This document shows, in pieces, positions 7,887 through 16,874 of a DNA stretch of 64,000 bases. The notes under the pieces were generated by a model. The model was not told the origin of the DNA. It saw nothing but the letters and a program-made list of their open reading frames with translations, and searched no databases. Origin of the DNA: SIG452 sp045638525. Its GTDB lineage: Bacteria; Bacillota; Clostridia; UMGS1840. The stretch's first letter is position 1; each line of letters opens with the position of its first letter. Location of the stretch: NCBI GenBank assembly GCA_045638525.1, contig JAZUBQ010000005.1:1-64000 (forward strand). The letters are read 5' to 3'. Made by a program: the position numbers and the translations under genes.

Positions 7887-8684
7887 ATGAAAAAGATAAT
7901 TGTGGTTGATGATGATATGTCTATGATTCAGGAATTGGTTCCTCATTTAGAGAAAGATTCCTATTTTGGAGAAATTACGGTGGCGAACGAAGGGAAGACT
8001 GCTTTGGCATTGATTCGAGAAAAACGACCCGATATCATTCTCACCGATATCACGATGCCAAATGGTGATGGAATTTGGCTGTTAGAACAGTTGAAAAAAG
8101 AATATTTACTTCACGAAAATTGCACTGTTATTTTTATGCTTGATATTAAACTTCCGTCTATTGAAAAGTTGATTTTAGAAATGGGTGCCGATTACTTTGT
8201 GATGAAGCCTTTTGAAAACCTTTCTTTAATTACACAAATAAAAGCGGTTGCCAATGGTGAAAAAACTATGGAATATACATCTGATAAAAAGAAAATTCTT
8301 AAAATCGAAAATATTGAAACCTCCAAGGAAAATCCTGTTTTGGAGCAAATGGTGACCAATATTTTTCACGAGGTGGGAATGCCGGCACATATCAAAGGCT
8401 ATGAATATCTTCGTTTTGCGATTTTAAGAGTATTGGAAAACAGAAAACTTTTGCATAGTGTCACAAAAGAACTTTATCCTATGACAGCGAAAGAGTTTGA
8501 TTCCAAACCCAGTCGAGTAGAACGTGCTATTCGTCATGCAATCGAGGTGGCGTGGACCAGAGGAGATGCTGAAAATATTGCGAAATTATTTGGCTGCACC
8601 GTATTATCTTCTCGTGGAAAACCCACAAACTCAGAGTTTCTGGCGATGATTGCCGATAATATTTTGTTGCGTTTATCTGCTTAA
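7887..8684 (+). CDS. spo0A: sporulation transcription factor Spo0A
   Basis: Master response regulator of sporulation and stationary phase. Residues 1-120 are a receiver with acidic pair DDD near residue 8, phospho-acceptor Asp in ILTDITMP, and the KPF lysine. The C-terminal DNA-binding domain is highly typical: NIFHEVGMPAHIKGYEYLR, VTKELYP and the recognition helix SRVERAIRHAIEVAW, ending KPTNSEFLAMIAD. The switch Thr that normally follows VIML is replaced: the aligned segment reads VIFMLDI, with Leu at the Thr position, which may alter the phosphorylation response. I chose ATG 7887 because AAGGAG lies at 7875-7880; ATG 7869 would put that SD inside the gene. Upstream 0A boxes suggest autoregulation. 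The neighbours (gdhA before it) are not the usual spoIVB. Confidence 0.95.
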   Translation: MKKIIVVDDDMSMIQELVPHLEKDSYFGEITVANEGKTALALIREKRPDIILTDITMPNGDGIWLLEQLKKEYLLHENCTVIFMLDIKLPSIEKLILEMGADYFVMKPFENLSLITQIKAVANGEKTMEYTSDKKKILKIENIETSKENPVLEQMVTNIFHEVGMPAHIKGYEYLRFAILRVLENRKLLHSVTKELYPMTAKEFDSKPSRVERAIRHAIEVAWTRGDAENIAKLFGCTVLSSRGKPTNSEFLAMIADNILLRLSA

Positions 8685-8734
8685 ACATATTATAATTTTT
8701 TTGCCCATATCCATTCTATATAATTCTTTTCCCG

Positions 8735-8780
8735 GACAGAGAGACTGTGTTGCGTAATGCACATGGTCTTTCTGTCTTTT
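8735..8780 (+). terminator. long imperfect hairpin after spo0A, probable terminator
   Basis: GACAGA (8735-8740) pairs with TCTGTC (8771-8776). Inside it AGAC pairs with GTCT and TGT with ACA, around the partly palindromic apex TGCGTAATGCA. TTTTCTT follows. It is larger than most terminators in this window. Confidence 0.6.
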
Positions 8781-8804
8781 CTTATAACATTTACATTACA
8801 ACTA

Positions 8805-8833
8805 TTGCACTTTATATGAAATTAAGTTATAAT
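8805..8833 (+). promoter_or_regulatory. promoter of the Cys-rich membrane protein gene
   Basis: TTGCAC (8805-8810), 17-base spacer, TATAAT (8828-8833), about 50 bases before the start codon at 8885. Confidence 0.65.
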
Positions 8834-8884
8834 ATAATAGAAAGTTTATTCATATTTTAACCCGATATTGAGGAAATATAAACG

Positions 8885-9625
8885 ATGGAGAATAGTTTTC
8901 AGATTTCAAAAACGAGAAAAGTTTATTTTATAAGATTAATTGGAAGAATTTTTGTGTTTTTATTTGCAATTATTCTGTATGTATTTGATAAAAATGGATA
9001 TGATGTAGCAAATGGATGGAATTTTTTTTATCAGGTTTCCTATCTGCATTTCTTATGGCTTTTATGGGTCTGTGACATGTTTTTACAATTAATTCCCATA
9101 AAATTCCATATTTCAATCGGTTCACAAAAAGTGTTTCGATCTCTTTTTCAACCAATCAAAGAAAATGTAAATCAACAAAAGTTGAAACAATATATTAAGA
9201 ATACAACAGCTTCGGCGTACAAAGTAATGCTGATCTGGATTGCAGTGACCGTTGTTATCAGTTTTTTATATTATCTTGGGTTGATTGATGCCGGAATTAT
9301 GATACTCATTACAACTTTTTTTTATGTTTGTGATTTAATCTGTGTGTTAATCTGGTGTCCGTTTCGTTTGATTATGAAAAACAAATGTTGCACAACTTGC
9401 AGAATTTTTAATTGGGATCATTTTATGATGTTTTTCCCTATGATAGCCTTAAACAGCTTTTATTCCTGGTCATTGGTGATATTTTCGGTTGTTGTATGGC
9501 TTATTTGGGAGTTATGCGTACTGATATATCCCGAACGTTTTTGGGAAACCAGCAATCTGGCACTTCGCTGTTCAGAATGTACTGACAAACTTTGTACACA
9601 GTATTGTAGAAAACTAAGAAAATAG
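8885..9625 (+). CDS. conserved membrane protein with Cys motifs, function unknown
   Basis: A 246-aa protein with about six hydrophobic segments (near residues 20-40, 55-70, 115-135, 138-160, 180-200 and 200-215). A loop carries CCTTCRIFNWDH and the C-terminus reads CSECTDKLCTQYCRK. The clustered cysteines (CxxC then C-x3-C) could bind a metal or Fe-S cluster on the inner face; no catalytic motif is recognisable. Similar hypothetical membrane proteins with paired Cys motifs are known to me in Lachnospiraceae-type genomes, but none has an assigned role. It has its own promoter and ends 33 bases before the aldo/keto reductase gene, possibly co-transcribed. Confidence 0.75.
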   Translation: MENSFQISKTRKVYFIRLIGRIFVFLFAIILYVFDKNGYDVANGWNFFYQVSYLHFLWLLWVCDMFLQLIPIKFHISIGSQKVFRSLFQPIKENVNQQKLKQYIKNTTASAYKVMLIWIAVTVVISFLYYLGLIDAGIMILITTFFYVCDLICVLIWCPFRLIMKNKCCTTCRIFNWDHFMMFFPMIALNSFYSWSLVIFSVVVWLIWELCVLIYPERFWETSNLALRCSECTDKLCTQYCRKLRK

Positions 9626-9658
9626 AGTATAATCGAAATAAGAAAGGATGATACGATC

Positions 9659-10573
9659 ATGAAACAACTTAAAATTGGAAATCAATTTGAAGCATCAGCA
9701 ATCTCACTTGGTTGTATGAGAATGAGTGATTTGGACGAAAAAAAGGTGGATGCCATTATGGACACCGCCATTGAACATGGCATTAATTTTTTTGACCACG
9801 CAGATATTTACGGTGGAGGAAAGTCAGAACAGGTATTTGCGGATTATTTAAAACGCCATCCCGGGTATAGAGAAAAGCTTATGATTCAAACCAAATGTGC
9901 CATTCACGATGGACAGTTTGATTTTTCGAAAGAACACATTTTGAAATCTGTTGATGGTAGTCTTTCCCGTCTTGGTTTGGATACCATTGATGTTTTGTTG
10001 TTGCATCGTCCCGACACACTAATGGAGCCGGAAGAAGTTGCAGAAGCTTTTGATTATCTGGAAAGTTCCGGTAAAGTGAAATATTTCGGAGTATCCAATC
10101 AGAATATGATGCAAATAGAACTTATGAAAACTGCGGTAAAACAACCGCTGATTATCAATCAACTTCAATTTTCTGTTACCGAAGCAGGTATGATTTCTGC
10201 CGGAATGCACGTAAATATGAAAGATTCAGAATCAGTGATGCATGATGGGTTCACCATGGAATATAGCAGATTGAAAAATATGACCATCCAGGCGTGGTCT
10301 CCGTTTCAGTATGGATTTTTTCAGGGAAGTTTTATCGATAGTGATCAATTTCCGGAATTGAATAAAAAGCTTGCTGAAATCGGAGAAAAATACGGTATTT
10401 CTAAAACAGGAGTTGCAGCCGCTTGGATTCTTCGACATCCTGCAAATATTCAAGTGATTGCAGGCACTATGAACCCCAAAAGATTGTCAGAAATTTGTCA
10501 GGCAGCCGATGTTTGCCTGACTCGTTCTGAGTGGTATGATATTTATCGTGCAGCAGGACATACACTTCCGTAA
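9659..10573 (+). CDS. aldo/keto reductase (YdhF-like)
   Basis: A 304-aa NAD(P)H-dependent oxidoreductase with a TIM-barrel fold. The catalytic tetrad is visible: Asp and Tyr in DHADIYGGG, Lys in MIQTKCAI and His in LLHRPD. GVSNQN and the cofactor-binding end IPAGT-like VIAGTMNPKRL follow. Overall arrangement matches E. coli YdhF rather than plant-type AKRs. The physiological substrate cannot be told from sequence. SD AGAAAGGATG precedes the ATG. Confidence 0.93.
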   Translation: MKQLKIGNQFEASAISLGCMRMSDLDEKKVDAIMDTAIEHGINFFDHADIYGGGKSEQVFADYLKRHPGYREKLMIQTKCAIHDGQFDFSKEHILKSVDGSLSRLGLDTIDVLLLHRPDTLMEPEEVAEAFDYLESSGKVKYFGVSNQNMMQIELMKTAVKQPLIINQLQFSVTEAGMISAGMHVNMKDSESVMHDGFTMEYSRLKNMTIQAWSPFQYGFFQGSFIDSDQFPELNKKLAEIGEKYGISKTGVAAAWILRHPANIQVIAGTMNPKRLSEICQAADVCLTRSEWYDIYRAAGHTLP

Positions 10574-10693
10574 AAATGAAAGAAATACTTGTGTATCAAT
10601 TATTTTTTTGAGGTTGATTCTTTTTATCATAGTGAAAAAAAGATGAGATAACAAAAAATACACAAATTTTACACATAAATTTGGTAAATTCTC

Positions 10694-10722
10694 TTGCAGA
10701 ACAGGAAAAAATATGATATTAT
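10694..10722 (+). promoter_or_regulatory. promoter of the secA-prfB-prfA operon
   Basis: TTGCAG (10694-10699), 17-base spacer, TATTAT (10717-10722). The roughly 80-base leader contains TAGATA/TATCTA arms (about 10727-10750). Confidence 0.65.
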
Positions 10723-10810
10723 AGTATAGATATTGCCTTTGGTGTTATCTATGAAAGTTCTTTATTTGTGAAATTCAGATAAAATATTGAAAGAAAGTTG
10801 AGAATCGTCT

Positions 10811-13537
10811 ATGTTTACTGCATTGATAGAAAAAATCATCGGTTCCTATTCCGATCGTGAAATTAAGCGAATCAAACCTATTGTAGAAAAGGTTTTATCT
10901 TATGAAGAAGCTTACCAGAAACTTTCGGATGAAGAACTAAAAGCAAAAACTCCTGAATTTATCAGCCGATTAAAAAACGGCGAAACACTGGATGACATTT
11001 TGCCGGAAGCATTTGCGACTGTGCGTGAAGCATCCTGGCGTGTAATTGGTTTAAAACATTATCCCGTACAGATTATCGGTGGTATTGTTTTACATCAGGG
11101 AAGAATTGCGGAAATGAGAACCGGGGAAGGGAAAACTTTGGTTGCAACCTTGCCTGCCTATTTGAATGCACTGACAAAACGCGGTGTTCATATTGTTACT
11201 GTTAACGATTATCTTGCAAAACGTGACAGTGAGTGGATGGGGAAAGTATATCAGTTTTTAGGCTTAACTGTTGGTTTGGTTATCCACGCTGTTGAGCCAT
11301 CTGATCGTAAAGGAATGTACGAATGTGACATTACCTACGGTACCAATAATGAATTTGGTTTTGACTATTTAAGAGATAACATGGTTATCTACAAAGAACA
11401 AATGGTGCAAAGAGGACACTATTTTGCTGTTGTAGACGAAGTAGACAGTATTTTAATCGATGAAGCAAGAACTCCTCTTATTATTTCCGGCGCAGGAGAT
11501 AAATCTACTGATATTTACCAACACGCGGATCGTTTTGTAAAAGGTTTAAAACGAAAAGTTGTTGTTGAAGAAGATTCTAAAATTCTTTCCGATGAAGAAG
11601 ATGCTGATTATATTGTAGACGAAAAAGCAAAATCTGCAACTTTGACTGCACAGGGTGTGCGTAAAGCAGAACAGTATTTTAATATAGAAAACTTATCCGA
11701 TCCGGAGAATCTGACAATTTCTCATCATATCAATCAAGCACTTCGTGCTCACGGTACTATGCGTGTTGACCGTGATTATGTTGTTAAGGATGGAGAAATC
11801 ATCATTGTAGACGAATTTACCGGACGTTTAATGTTTGGTAGACGTTATTCTGAAGGTTTGCATCAGGCGATTGAAGCAAAAGAAGGCGTGAAAGTAGAAC
11901 GCGAGTCTAAAACTTTGGCTACTGTTACCTTCCAGAATTACTTCCGTTTATATGAAAAATTATCCGGTATGACCGGTACAGCAAGAACCGAAGAAGAAGA
12001 ATTCCAGGAAATTTATAAATTAGACTGTATTGAAATTCCTACCAATAAAACCGTGCAAAGAATAGATGATGCTGACGCTGTTTATAAAACAGAAGCAGGT
12101 AAATATAATGCAGTCATTGATGAGATTGTAAAACGTCATGCAACAGGTCAGCCTATTTTGGTTGGTACTGTTTCCATTGAAAAATCAGAGCTTCTGTCCT
12201 CTATGTTAAAACGTCGTGGCGTAAAACACGAAGTATTAAATGCAAAAAATCACGACAAAGAAGCGCAGATTATTGCACAGGCGGGTAAGAAAAATGCTGT
12301 TACCATTGCGACCAATATGGCAGGTCGTGGTACCGACATTATGTTGGGTGGTAATGCAGAATATCTTGCAAAAGCTGACCTTGTAAAAGCAGGTTATGAA
12401 GAACATGTTATTTCGGAAGCTACCGGTTTTGCACACACAGAAGACGAAATGATTTTACAGGCACGTCAGCAATTTGCAGATGCGTTACACAAGTATTCTG
12501 AACAATTAAAAGAAGAAAAAGAAGAAGTAGTAAAAGCAGGCGGCTTATGTATTATTGGGACGGAACGTCACGAATCCAGACGTATTGACAATCAGCTTCG
12601 TGGTCGTGCCGGACGTCAGGGTGACCCCGGATTCACCAAATTCTTCCTTTCCTTAGATGATGAATTGATGCGCTTATTCGGCTCTGACAGAGTGCGTGGG
12701 GTGGTTGAAACTTTAGGTTTACCGGAAAATGAACCCATTGAGCACAATATGCTTTCAAAAGCAATCGAAAGTGCACAAAAACGAGTAGAAGGAAGAAACT
12801 TCTCTATCAGAAAACACGTATTACAGTTTGACGATGTCATGAATCAGCAGAGAAATGTTATTTATACAGAACGTCAGAAGGTATTAAACGGAGAAAATCT
12901 CAGAGATAATATTATTAAAATGATTAAAGACAGTGTGGCACATACTGTAAATCAGTTTTGTAGTATGAGTGAATATCCTGATGATTGGAACCTTCAGGGT
13001 CTGACCGAGGTAGTAAACGCAATTTATACTACCGAAGAAAATCAGTTAAAAGCAGATGATATTGATTTAGAAGAAATCACCAAAGATAGATTAAGAAATA
13101 TCATTACCGATATGGCATTGGCAAAATATGAAGCCAAAGAAGCTGAATTCGGTGAACATATGCGTGAAGTTGAACGTGTGGTTCTTCTACGTGTTGTTGA
13201 TAAAAAATGGATGGATCATATCGATGATATGGATCAGCTCAAAAACGGTATCAATCTTCGTGCATACGGTCAGAGAGACCCGGTTATGGAATATAAATTT
13301 GAAGGCTTTGATATGTTTGATGAAATGATTCAGAACATTTCCAATGAAACAGCAAGAACTGTCTTAAATGTTACCCTTCAGAGAAAAATTGAACGTCAGC
13401 AAGTTGCCGTTCCGCAACAAACTTCCGGTGATGGCACAGTAACCAAAGTTCCTGCAAAAGCACAGGATAAAGTTGGTCCTAATGATCCGTGTCCGTGCGG
13501 CAGTGGCTTAAAATATAAAAAATGTTGTCGTCCGTAG
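10811..13537 (+). CDS. secA: preprotein translocase ATPase SecA
   Basis: Motor ATPase that drives secretory proteins through SecYEG. 908 aa, full length. Visible parts: MRTGEGKTLVATLPAYL (Walker A of NBD1), YGTNNEFGFDYLRDNM, Walker B VVDEVDSILIDEARTPLIISG-type motif, NMAGRGTDI and QLRGRAGRQGD of the second motor domain, and the C-terminal zinc finger CPCGSGLKYKKCCRP (SEC-C), which binds SecB or membranes in relatives. It is followed by prfB after 42 bases, a gene order common in Firmicutes. A single SecA is seen; whether an accessory SecA2 exists elsewhere is unknown. Confidence 0.99.
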   Translation: MFTALIEKIIGSYSDREIKRIKPIVEKVLSYEEAYQKLSDEELKAKTPEFISRLKNGETLDDILPEAFATVREASWRVIGLKHYPVQIIGGIVLHQGRIAEMRTGEGKTLVATLPAYLNALTKRGVHIVTVNDYLAKRDSEWMGKVYQFLGLTVGLVIHAVEPSDRKGMYECDITYGTNNEFGFDYLRDNMVIYKEQMVQRGHYFAVVDEVDSILIDEARTPLIISGAGDKSTDIYQHADRFVKGLKRKVVVEEDSKILSDEEDADYIVDEKAKSATLTAQGVRKAEQYFNIENLSDPENLTISHHINQALRAHGTMRVDRDYVVKDGEIIIVDEFTGRLMFGRRYSEGLHQAIEAKEGVKVERESKTLATVTFQNYFRLYEKLSGMTGTARTEEEEFQEIYKLDCIEIPTNKTVQRIDDADAVYKTEAGKYNAVIDEIVKRHATGQPILVGTVSIEKSELLSSMLKRRGVKHEVLNAKNHDKEAQIIAQAGKKNAVTIATNMAGRGTDIMLGGNAEYLAKADLVKAGYEEHVISEATGFAHTEDEMILQARQQFADALHKYSEQLKEEKEEVVKAGGLCIIGTERHESRRIDNQLRGRAGRQGDPGFTKFFLSLDDELMRLFGSDRVRGVVETLGLPENEPIEHNMLSKAIESAQKRVEGRNFSIRKHVLQFDDVMNQQRNVIYTERQKVLNGENLRDNIIKMIKDSVAHTVNQFCSMSEYPDDWNLQGLTEVVNAIYTTEENQLKADDIDLEEITKDRLRNIITDMALAKYEAKEAEFGEHMREVERVVLLRVVDKKWMDHIDDMDQLKNGINLRAYGQRDPVMEYKFEGFDMFDEMIQNISNETARTVLNVTLQRKIERQQVAVPQQTSGDGTVTKVPAKAQDKVGPNDPCPCGSGLKYKKCCRP

Positions 13538-13579
13538 AATTGATTTGAGTGAATTTTGATAAAAAAGGATGTGAGAAAT

Positions 13580-14696
13580 TTGTTAGAATTTGAAGAATTA
13601 AAACTTCGTTTAACGAATTCAAAAGAACAAATGAACGAACTGAGGGATTCACTTTAATGTTGCAGCATTAGAAAGTGAAATTGAGGAATTAGACCGTCAA
13701 TCAGCAGAACCTGGCTTTTGGGAAGATTTGGATAATTCTCAAAAAGTGTTGCAGAGATTAAAGGGATTAAAAGATAAACTACAGCGTTTTGCCAACTTAG
13801 AGACTTCTTATGAAGATATACTGACTTTGATTGAATTGGCAAGTGAGGAAGATGATGCTTCCGAGTTATTGGAAGAAGCTCTTGCAATGGAAAAAGATTA
13901 TATCCAGACGCTTGAAACGATGTTGCTTGAAACTTTGCTTTCCGAAGAGTATGACGGTAACAATGCTATCATATCTTTACATTCGGGAGCAGGCGGAACC
14001 GAAGCACAGGACTGGGTACAAATGCTTTACAGAATGTATCTTCGCTGGGCAGAAAAGCGTGGCTTCAAAACTGAAACTCTTGATTATCTGGATGGAGATG
14101 AAGCCGGTATTAAAAGTGTTACTGTTTTGGTCAGTGGCTTAAATGCGTATGGATACTTAAAAGCGGAAAAAGGAGTCCATCGTTTGGTAAGAATTTCTCC
14201 TTTTGATTCTTCCGGTCGTCGTCACACTTCTTTTGCGTCTTTGGATGTTATGCCTGAATTACCCGATGATATTCAAATTGATATTAATCCGGAAGACTTG
14301 AAGGTGGATACCTACCGAGCATCCGGTGCAGGTGGTCAGCATATTAACAAAACGGAATCTGCAATCCGTATCACTCATATCCCTACAGGGATTGTGGTAT
14401 CTTGTCAGAATGAGCGCAGTCAGCATAAAAACAGAGATACTGCAATGAAAATGCTATACGCAAAACTGTTGGAATTAAAAGAACAGGCACATAAAGATAA
14501 AATCGAAGACTTGAAAGGCGAACAGCTTGATATTGGTTGGGGAAGTCAGATTCGTTCTTATGTGTTTCATCCTTACAGTATGGTGAAGGATCACAGAACA
14601 TTGACTGAAACCGGAAATGTTACTGCCGTAATGGACGGTGAATTAGATCAATTTATCAACGCCTATCTGAAAGAGCAAGCGAAAGGAAAAAAATAA
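13580..14696 (+). CDS. prfB: peptide chain release factor 2, expressed by +1 frameshift
   Basis: Releases completed proteins at UGA and UAA. The gene is in two frames. A 25-codon first frame (13580-13654, from TTG 13580, reading LLEFEELKLRL then NELRDSL) stops at TAA 13655-13657. The second frame (13656-14696) continues NVAALESEIEELDRQ, then PGFWEDLD. The joined product is 371 aa, the normal RF2 size. Landmarks are the RF2 selectivity tripeptide SPF in VRISPFDSSGRRH and the GGQ catalytic motif in SGAGGQHINKTES. The start TTG has AAGGATGTGA about 6 bases upstream. Two oddities are the UAA at the shift site, where UGA is the rule, and the direct downstream neighbour prfA (gap three bases). Confidence 0.95.
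13643..13658 (+). promoter_or_regulatory. programmed +1 ribosomal frameshift site in prfB
   Basis: The sequence runs AGG GAT TCA CTT TAA T. CTT is the slippery codon (tRNA-Leu re-pairs on TTT) and TAA the in-frame stop. In the classical site an AGGGGG Shine-Dalgarno-like element lies three bases before CTT, the stop is TGA and C follows. Here the element is only GAGGGA, with TTCA before the CTT, and the base after the stop is T. RF2 shortage should promote shifting, giving autoregulation, but UAA can also be read by RF1. Confidence 0.88.
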
Positions 14697-14699
14697 CTT

Positions 14700-15773
14700 A
14701 TGTTTGAAAAATTAGGTTTTTTAGAAGAAAAATTTATTGATTTAAACAATAAAGCTGCAGACCCTGAAGTCATCAGCGATCAGGAACAGTTCCGAAATGT
14801 TATGAAAGAAATTTCAGAATTAGAGCCTATTGTTGAAAAATATCGGGAATATAAACAGTCTCAGCAGGAAATGGCGGATGCCAAAGAAATGATGGAAACT
14901 GAAACCGACCATGACTTAAAAGAAATGGCGGAAGCAGAATACTACGATAAAAGAGATTTAGGCGAAAAAATTATAGAAGAAATCAAAATTCTCCTTCTGC
15001 CCAAAGACGAAAATGACGAGAAAAACGTTATCGTAGAAATCCGTGCAGGGGCAGGCGGTGATGAAGCTGCATTGTTTGCAGGCGATTTGTATCGTATGTA
15101 TTCTATGTATGCAATGAATCAGCGTTTCAAAACCGAAATTATTTCTGAAACAGAAATCGGCATCGGAGGATATAAAGAAATTTCTTTCTCTATCGAAGGA
15201 AAAGGTGTTTATTCTAAGCTGAAATTTGAAAGTGGTGTACATCGTGTACAGCGTATTCCGGAAACAGAATCCGGTGGTAGAATTCACACTTCAACGGTTA
15301 CCGTTGCGGTGCTTCCCGAAGTTGAAGATGTTGAAGTTGAAATTAATCCTGATGATTTGGAAGTTGATACCTATCGTGCATCCGGTGCAGGTGGTCAGCA
15401 CGTTAACAAAACCGAATCTGCAATTCGTATCACACATAAACCCACCGGTATTGTTGTTGCGTGTCAGAACGAGCGTAGTCAGCATAAAAATCGTGATATG
15501 GCAATGAAAATGCTTCGTTCCAAATTGTATGATATTAAAATTATGGAACAAAACAGCAAAATTGCTGCAGAAAGAAAATCTCAGGTTGGAACAGGGGACA
15601 GAAGTGAACGAATTCGTACTTATAACTATCCTCAAGGACGTGTTACCGACCATAGAATCGGCTTAACCATTCAACAGCTTCCCAATATTATGAATGGCAA
15701 TATTGATGCATTTATTGAAGCGTTGATTACTGCGGACAGAAGTGAAAAACTTTTGATGAGCGAGAATGCATAA
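14700..15773 (+). CDS. prfA: peptide chain release factor 1
   Basis: Releases proteins at UAG and UAA. The 357-aa product has the RF1 selectivity motif PET in VQRIPETESGGRIHTS and the GGQ motif in SGAGGQHVNKTESAIR. It starts three bases after the prfB stop, and the SD lies in the prfB end (GAAAGGAAA), so the two factors are translationally linked. Usually prfA sits beside prmC (the GGQ methyltransferase); here no prmC is in the operon. A strong terminator ends the unit. Confidence 0.97.
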   Translation: MFEKLGFLEEKFIDLNNKAADPEVISDQEQFRNVMKEISELEPIVEKYREYKQSQQEMADAKEMMETETDHDLKEMAEAEYYDKRDLGEKIIEEIKILLLPKDENDEKNVIVEIRAGAGGDEAALFAGDLYRMYSMYAMNQRFKTEIISETEIGIGGYKEISFSIEGKGVYSKLKFESGVHRVQRIPETESGGRIHTSTVTVAVLPEVEDVEVEINPDDLEVDTYRASGAGGQHVNKTESAIRITHKPTGIVVACQNERSQHKNRDMAMKMLRSKLYDIKIMEQNSKIAAERKSQVGTGDRSERIRTYNYPQGRVTDHRIGLTIQQLPNIMNGNIDAFIEALITADRSEKLLMSENA

Positions 15774-15811
15774 AAAATATCGGATAACAGCATTGTTATC
15801 CGATATTTTTT
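15772..15811. terminator. bidirectional terminator between prfA and mltG
   Basis: Perfect inverted repeat of about 18 bp (15772-15789 with 15794-15811), loop GCAT, A-run on the left and T-run on the right. It can end both the plus-strand prfA transcript and the minus-strand mltG transcript. Confidence 0.9.
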
Positions 15812-15858
15812 TATAAGAACACGTAACGTCTTAATCAGTTAAATGGCAACGTGAAGAG

Positions 15859-16872
15859 TTAGAGTCCAAATTCGTTAATCAATCGATTGTGTTCCTCAAA
15901 TGTTTTAGAATAATGATTGGCTCCGTTTTTATCAGTAAAGAAATAAAGGTAGTCAGTATTTTCGGGATATAAAACTGCTTCAATCGCTCTTTGACCCGGA
16001 GAAGCAATCGGAGCAGGGGGGAGACCACTGTTCTGATAGGTATTATACGGGGAATCAATTTTTGTATCGGCGATGGAAAGAATCGGTTTTCTTTCCTCCA
16101 ATATATACTGGACAGTTGCGCAGGATTCAAGATTTTTTCCGATTTTCAATCGGTTATGAAAAACTGATGCAACCATCGGAAAATCCTCGTTTTTCTGAGC
16201 TTCGCGTTCCACAATGGAAGCCAAAGTTATCACTTCGTTTACATCCATATTTAATTTATCAGCTTGTTTTTGATATTCATCGGTCCATTTTGTTTTAAAA
16301 TTTTCTGTCATGATTCGAATGATTTCTTCCGGAGAAACATTCGGTGATAATTCATAGGTGTCGGGGTATAAAAAACCGGAAAGCAACCCTGGTGTACCGG
16401 TAATTTCATCACCTTGAGAAGTATAAAAAGTATAATTTTTTAATATATTTTTAAATTCTTCTTCGTTTGAAATCAAGTCGTTTTCTTTTAATCGACCGAT
16501 AATTTCACGAACTTCAAATCCTTCCGGAATCGTCAGCTTAATATTATGATTGTCAGGATTTTGAATTGCATTCACAATTTGAAGATAGGAGTCGTTTTTA
16601 GAGACTGTAATGGTCCCCGGGTGAATGATATCAGGATACTTTGTACATTTGTAAAATAATTTAAATACTAATGAGTTCAGTACAATTTTTTCTTCTTGTA
16701 GTTTTTTTGAAATTACTGTTAAATTGTCGTTTTCAGTCACCTGAATTTGTACGATATCCTTTGAATTTCCGAAACCTAAAATATCCGATGCCAATGTCAA
16801 TAGCATAATGAAACAAAGAATCAAAATTCCAAGGATAATTCCAAGTTTTGTTGAAAAAACTTTTTTTATCAT
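15859..16872 (-). CDS. mltG: endolytic murein transglycosylase MltG (YceG-like)
   Basis: Membrane-bound lytic transglycosylase that cleaves nascent peptidoglycan and ends glycan strands. The 337-aa product has one N-terminal transmembrane helix (about residues 9-30), a LysM-like region, and the YceG domain with catalytic Glu in ASIVEREAQ, followed by SPYNTYQNSGLPPAPIASPG and the terminal FFTDKNGANHYSKTFEEH. I chose ATG 16872 (MIKKVF): AGGAG lies 10 bases upstream and the upstream gene stops at 16875. An ATG at 16908 would overlap that gene. Confidence 0.94.
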   Translation of the reverse strand: MIKKVFSTKLGIILGILILCFIMLLTLASDILGFGNSKDIVQIQVTENDNLTVISKKLQEEKIVLNSLVFKLFYKCTKYPDIIHPGTITVSKNDSYLQIVNAIQNPDNHNIKLTIPEGFEVREIIGRLKENDLISNEEEFKNILKNYTFYTSQGDEITGTPGLLSGFLYPDTYELSPNVSPEEIIRIMTENFKTKWTDEYQKQADKLNMDVNEVITLASIVEREAQKNEDFPMVASVFHNRLKIGKNLESCATVQYILEERKPILSIADTKIDSPYNTYQNSGLPPAPIASPGQRAIEAVLYPENTDYLYFFTDKNGANHYSKTFEEHNRLINEFGL

Positions 16873-16874
16873 AA

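Noticed and set aside
10728..10740. 13-base sequence AGATATTGCCTTT shared by the secA leader and the leader at 40615-40627
   Set aside because: The match is short, lies at different distances from the promoters and is AT-rich, so chance is likely.
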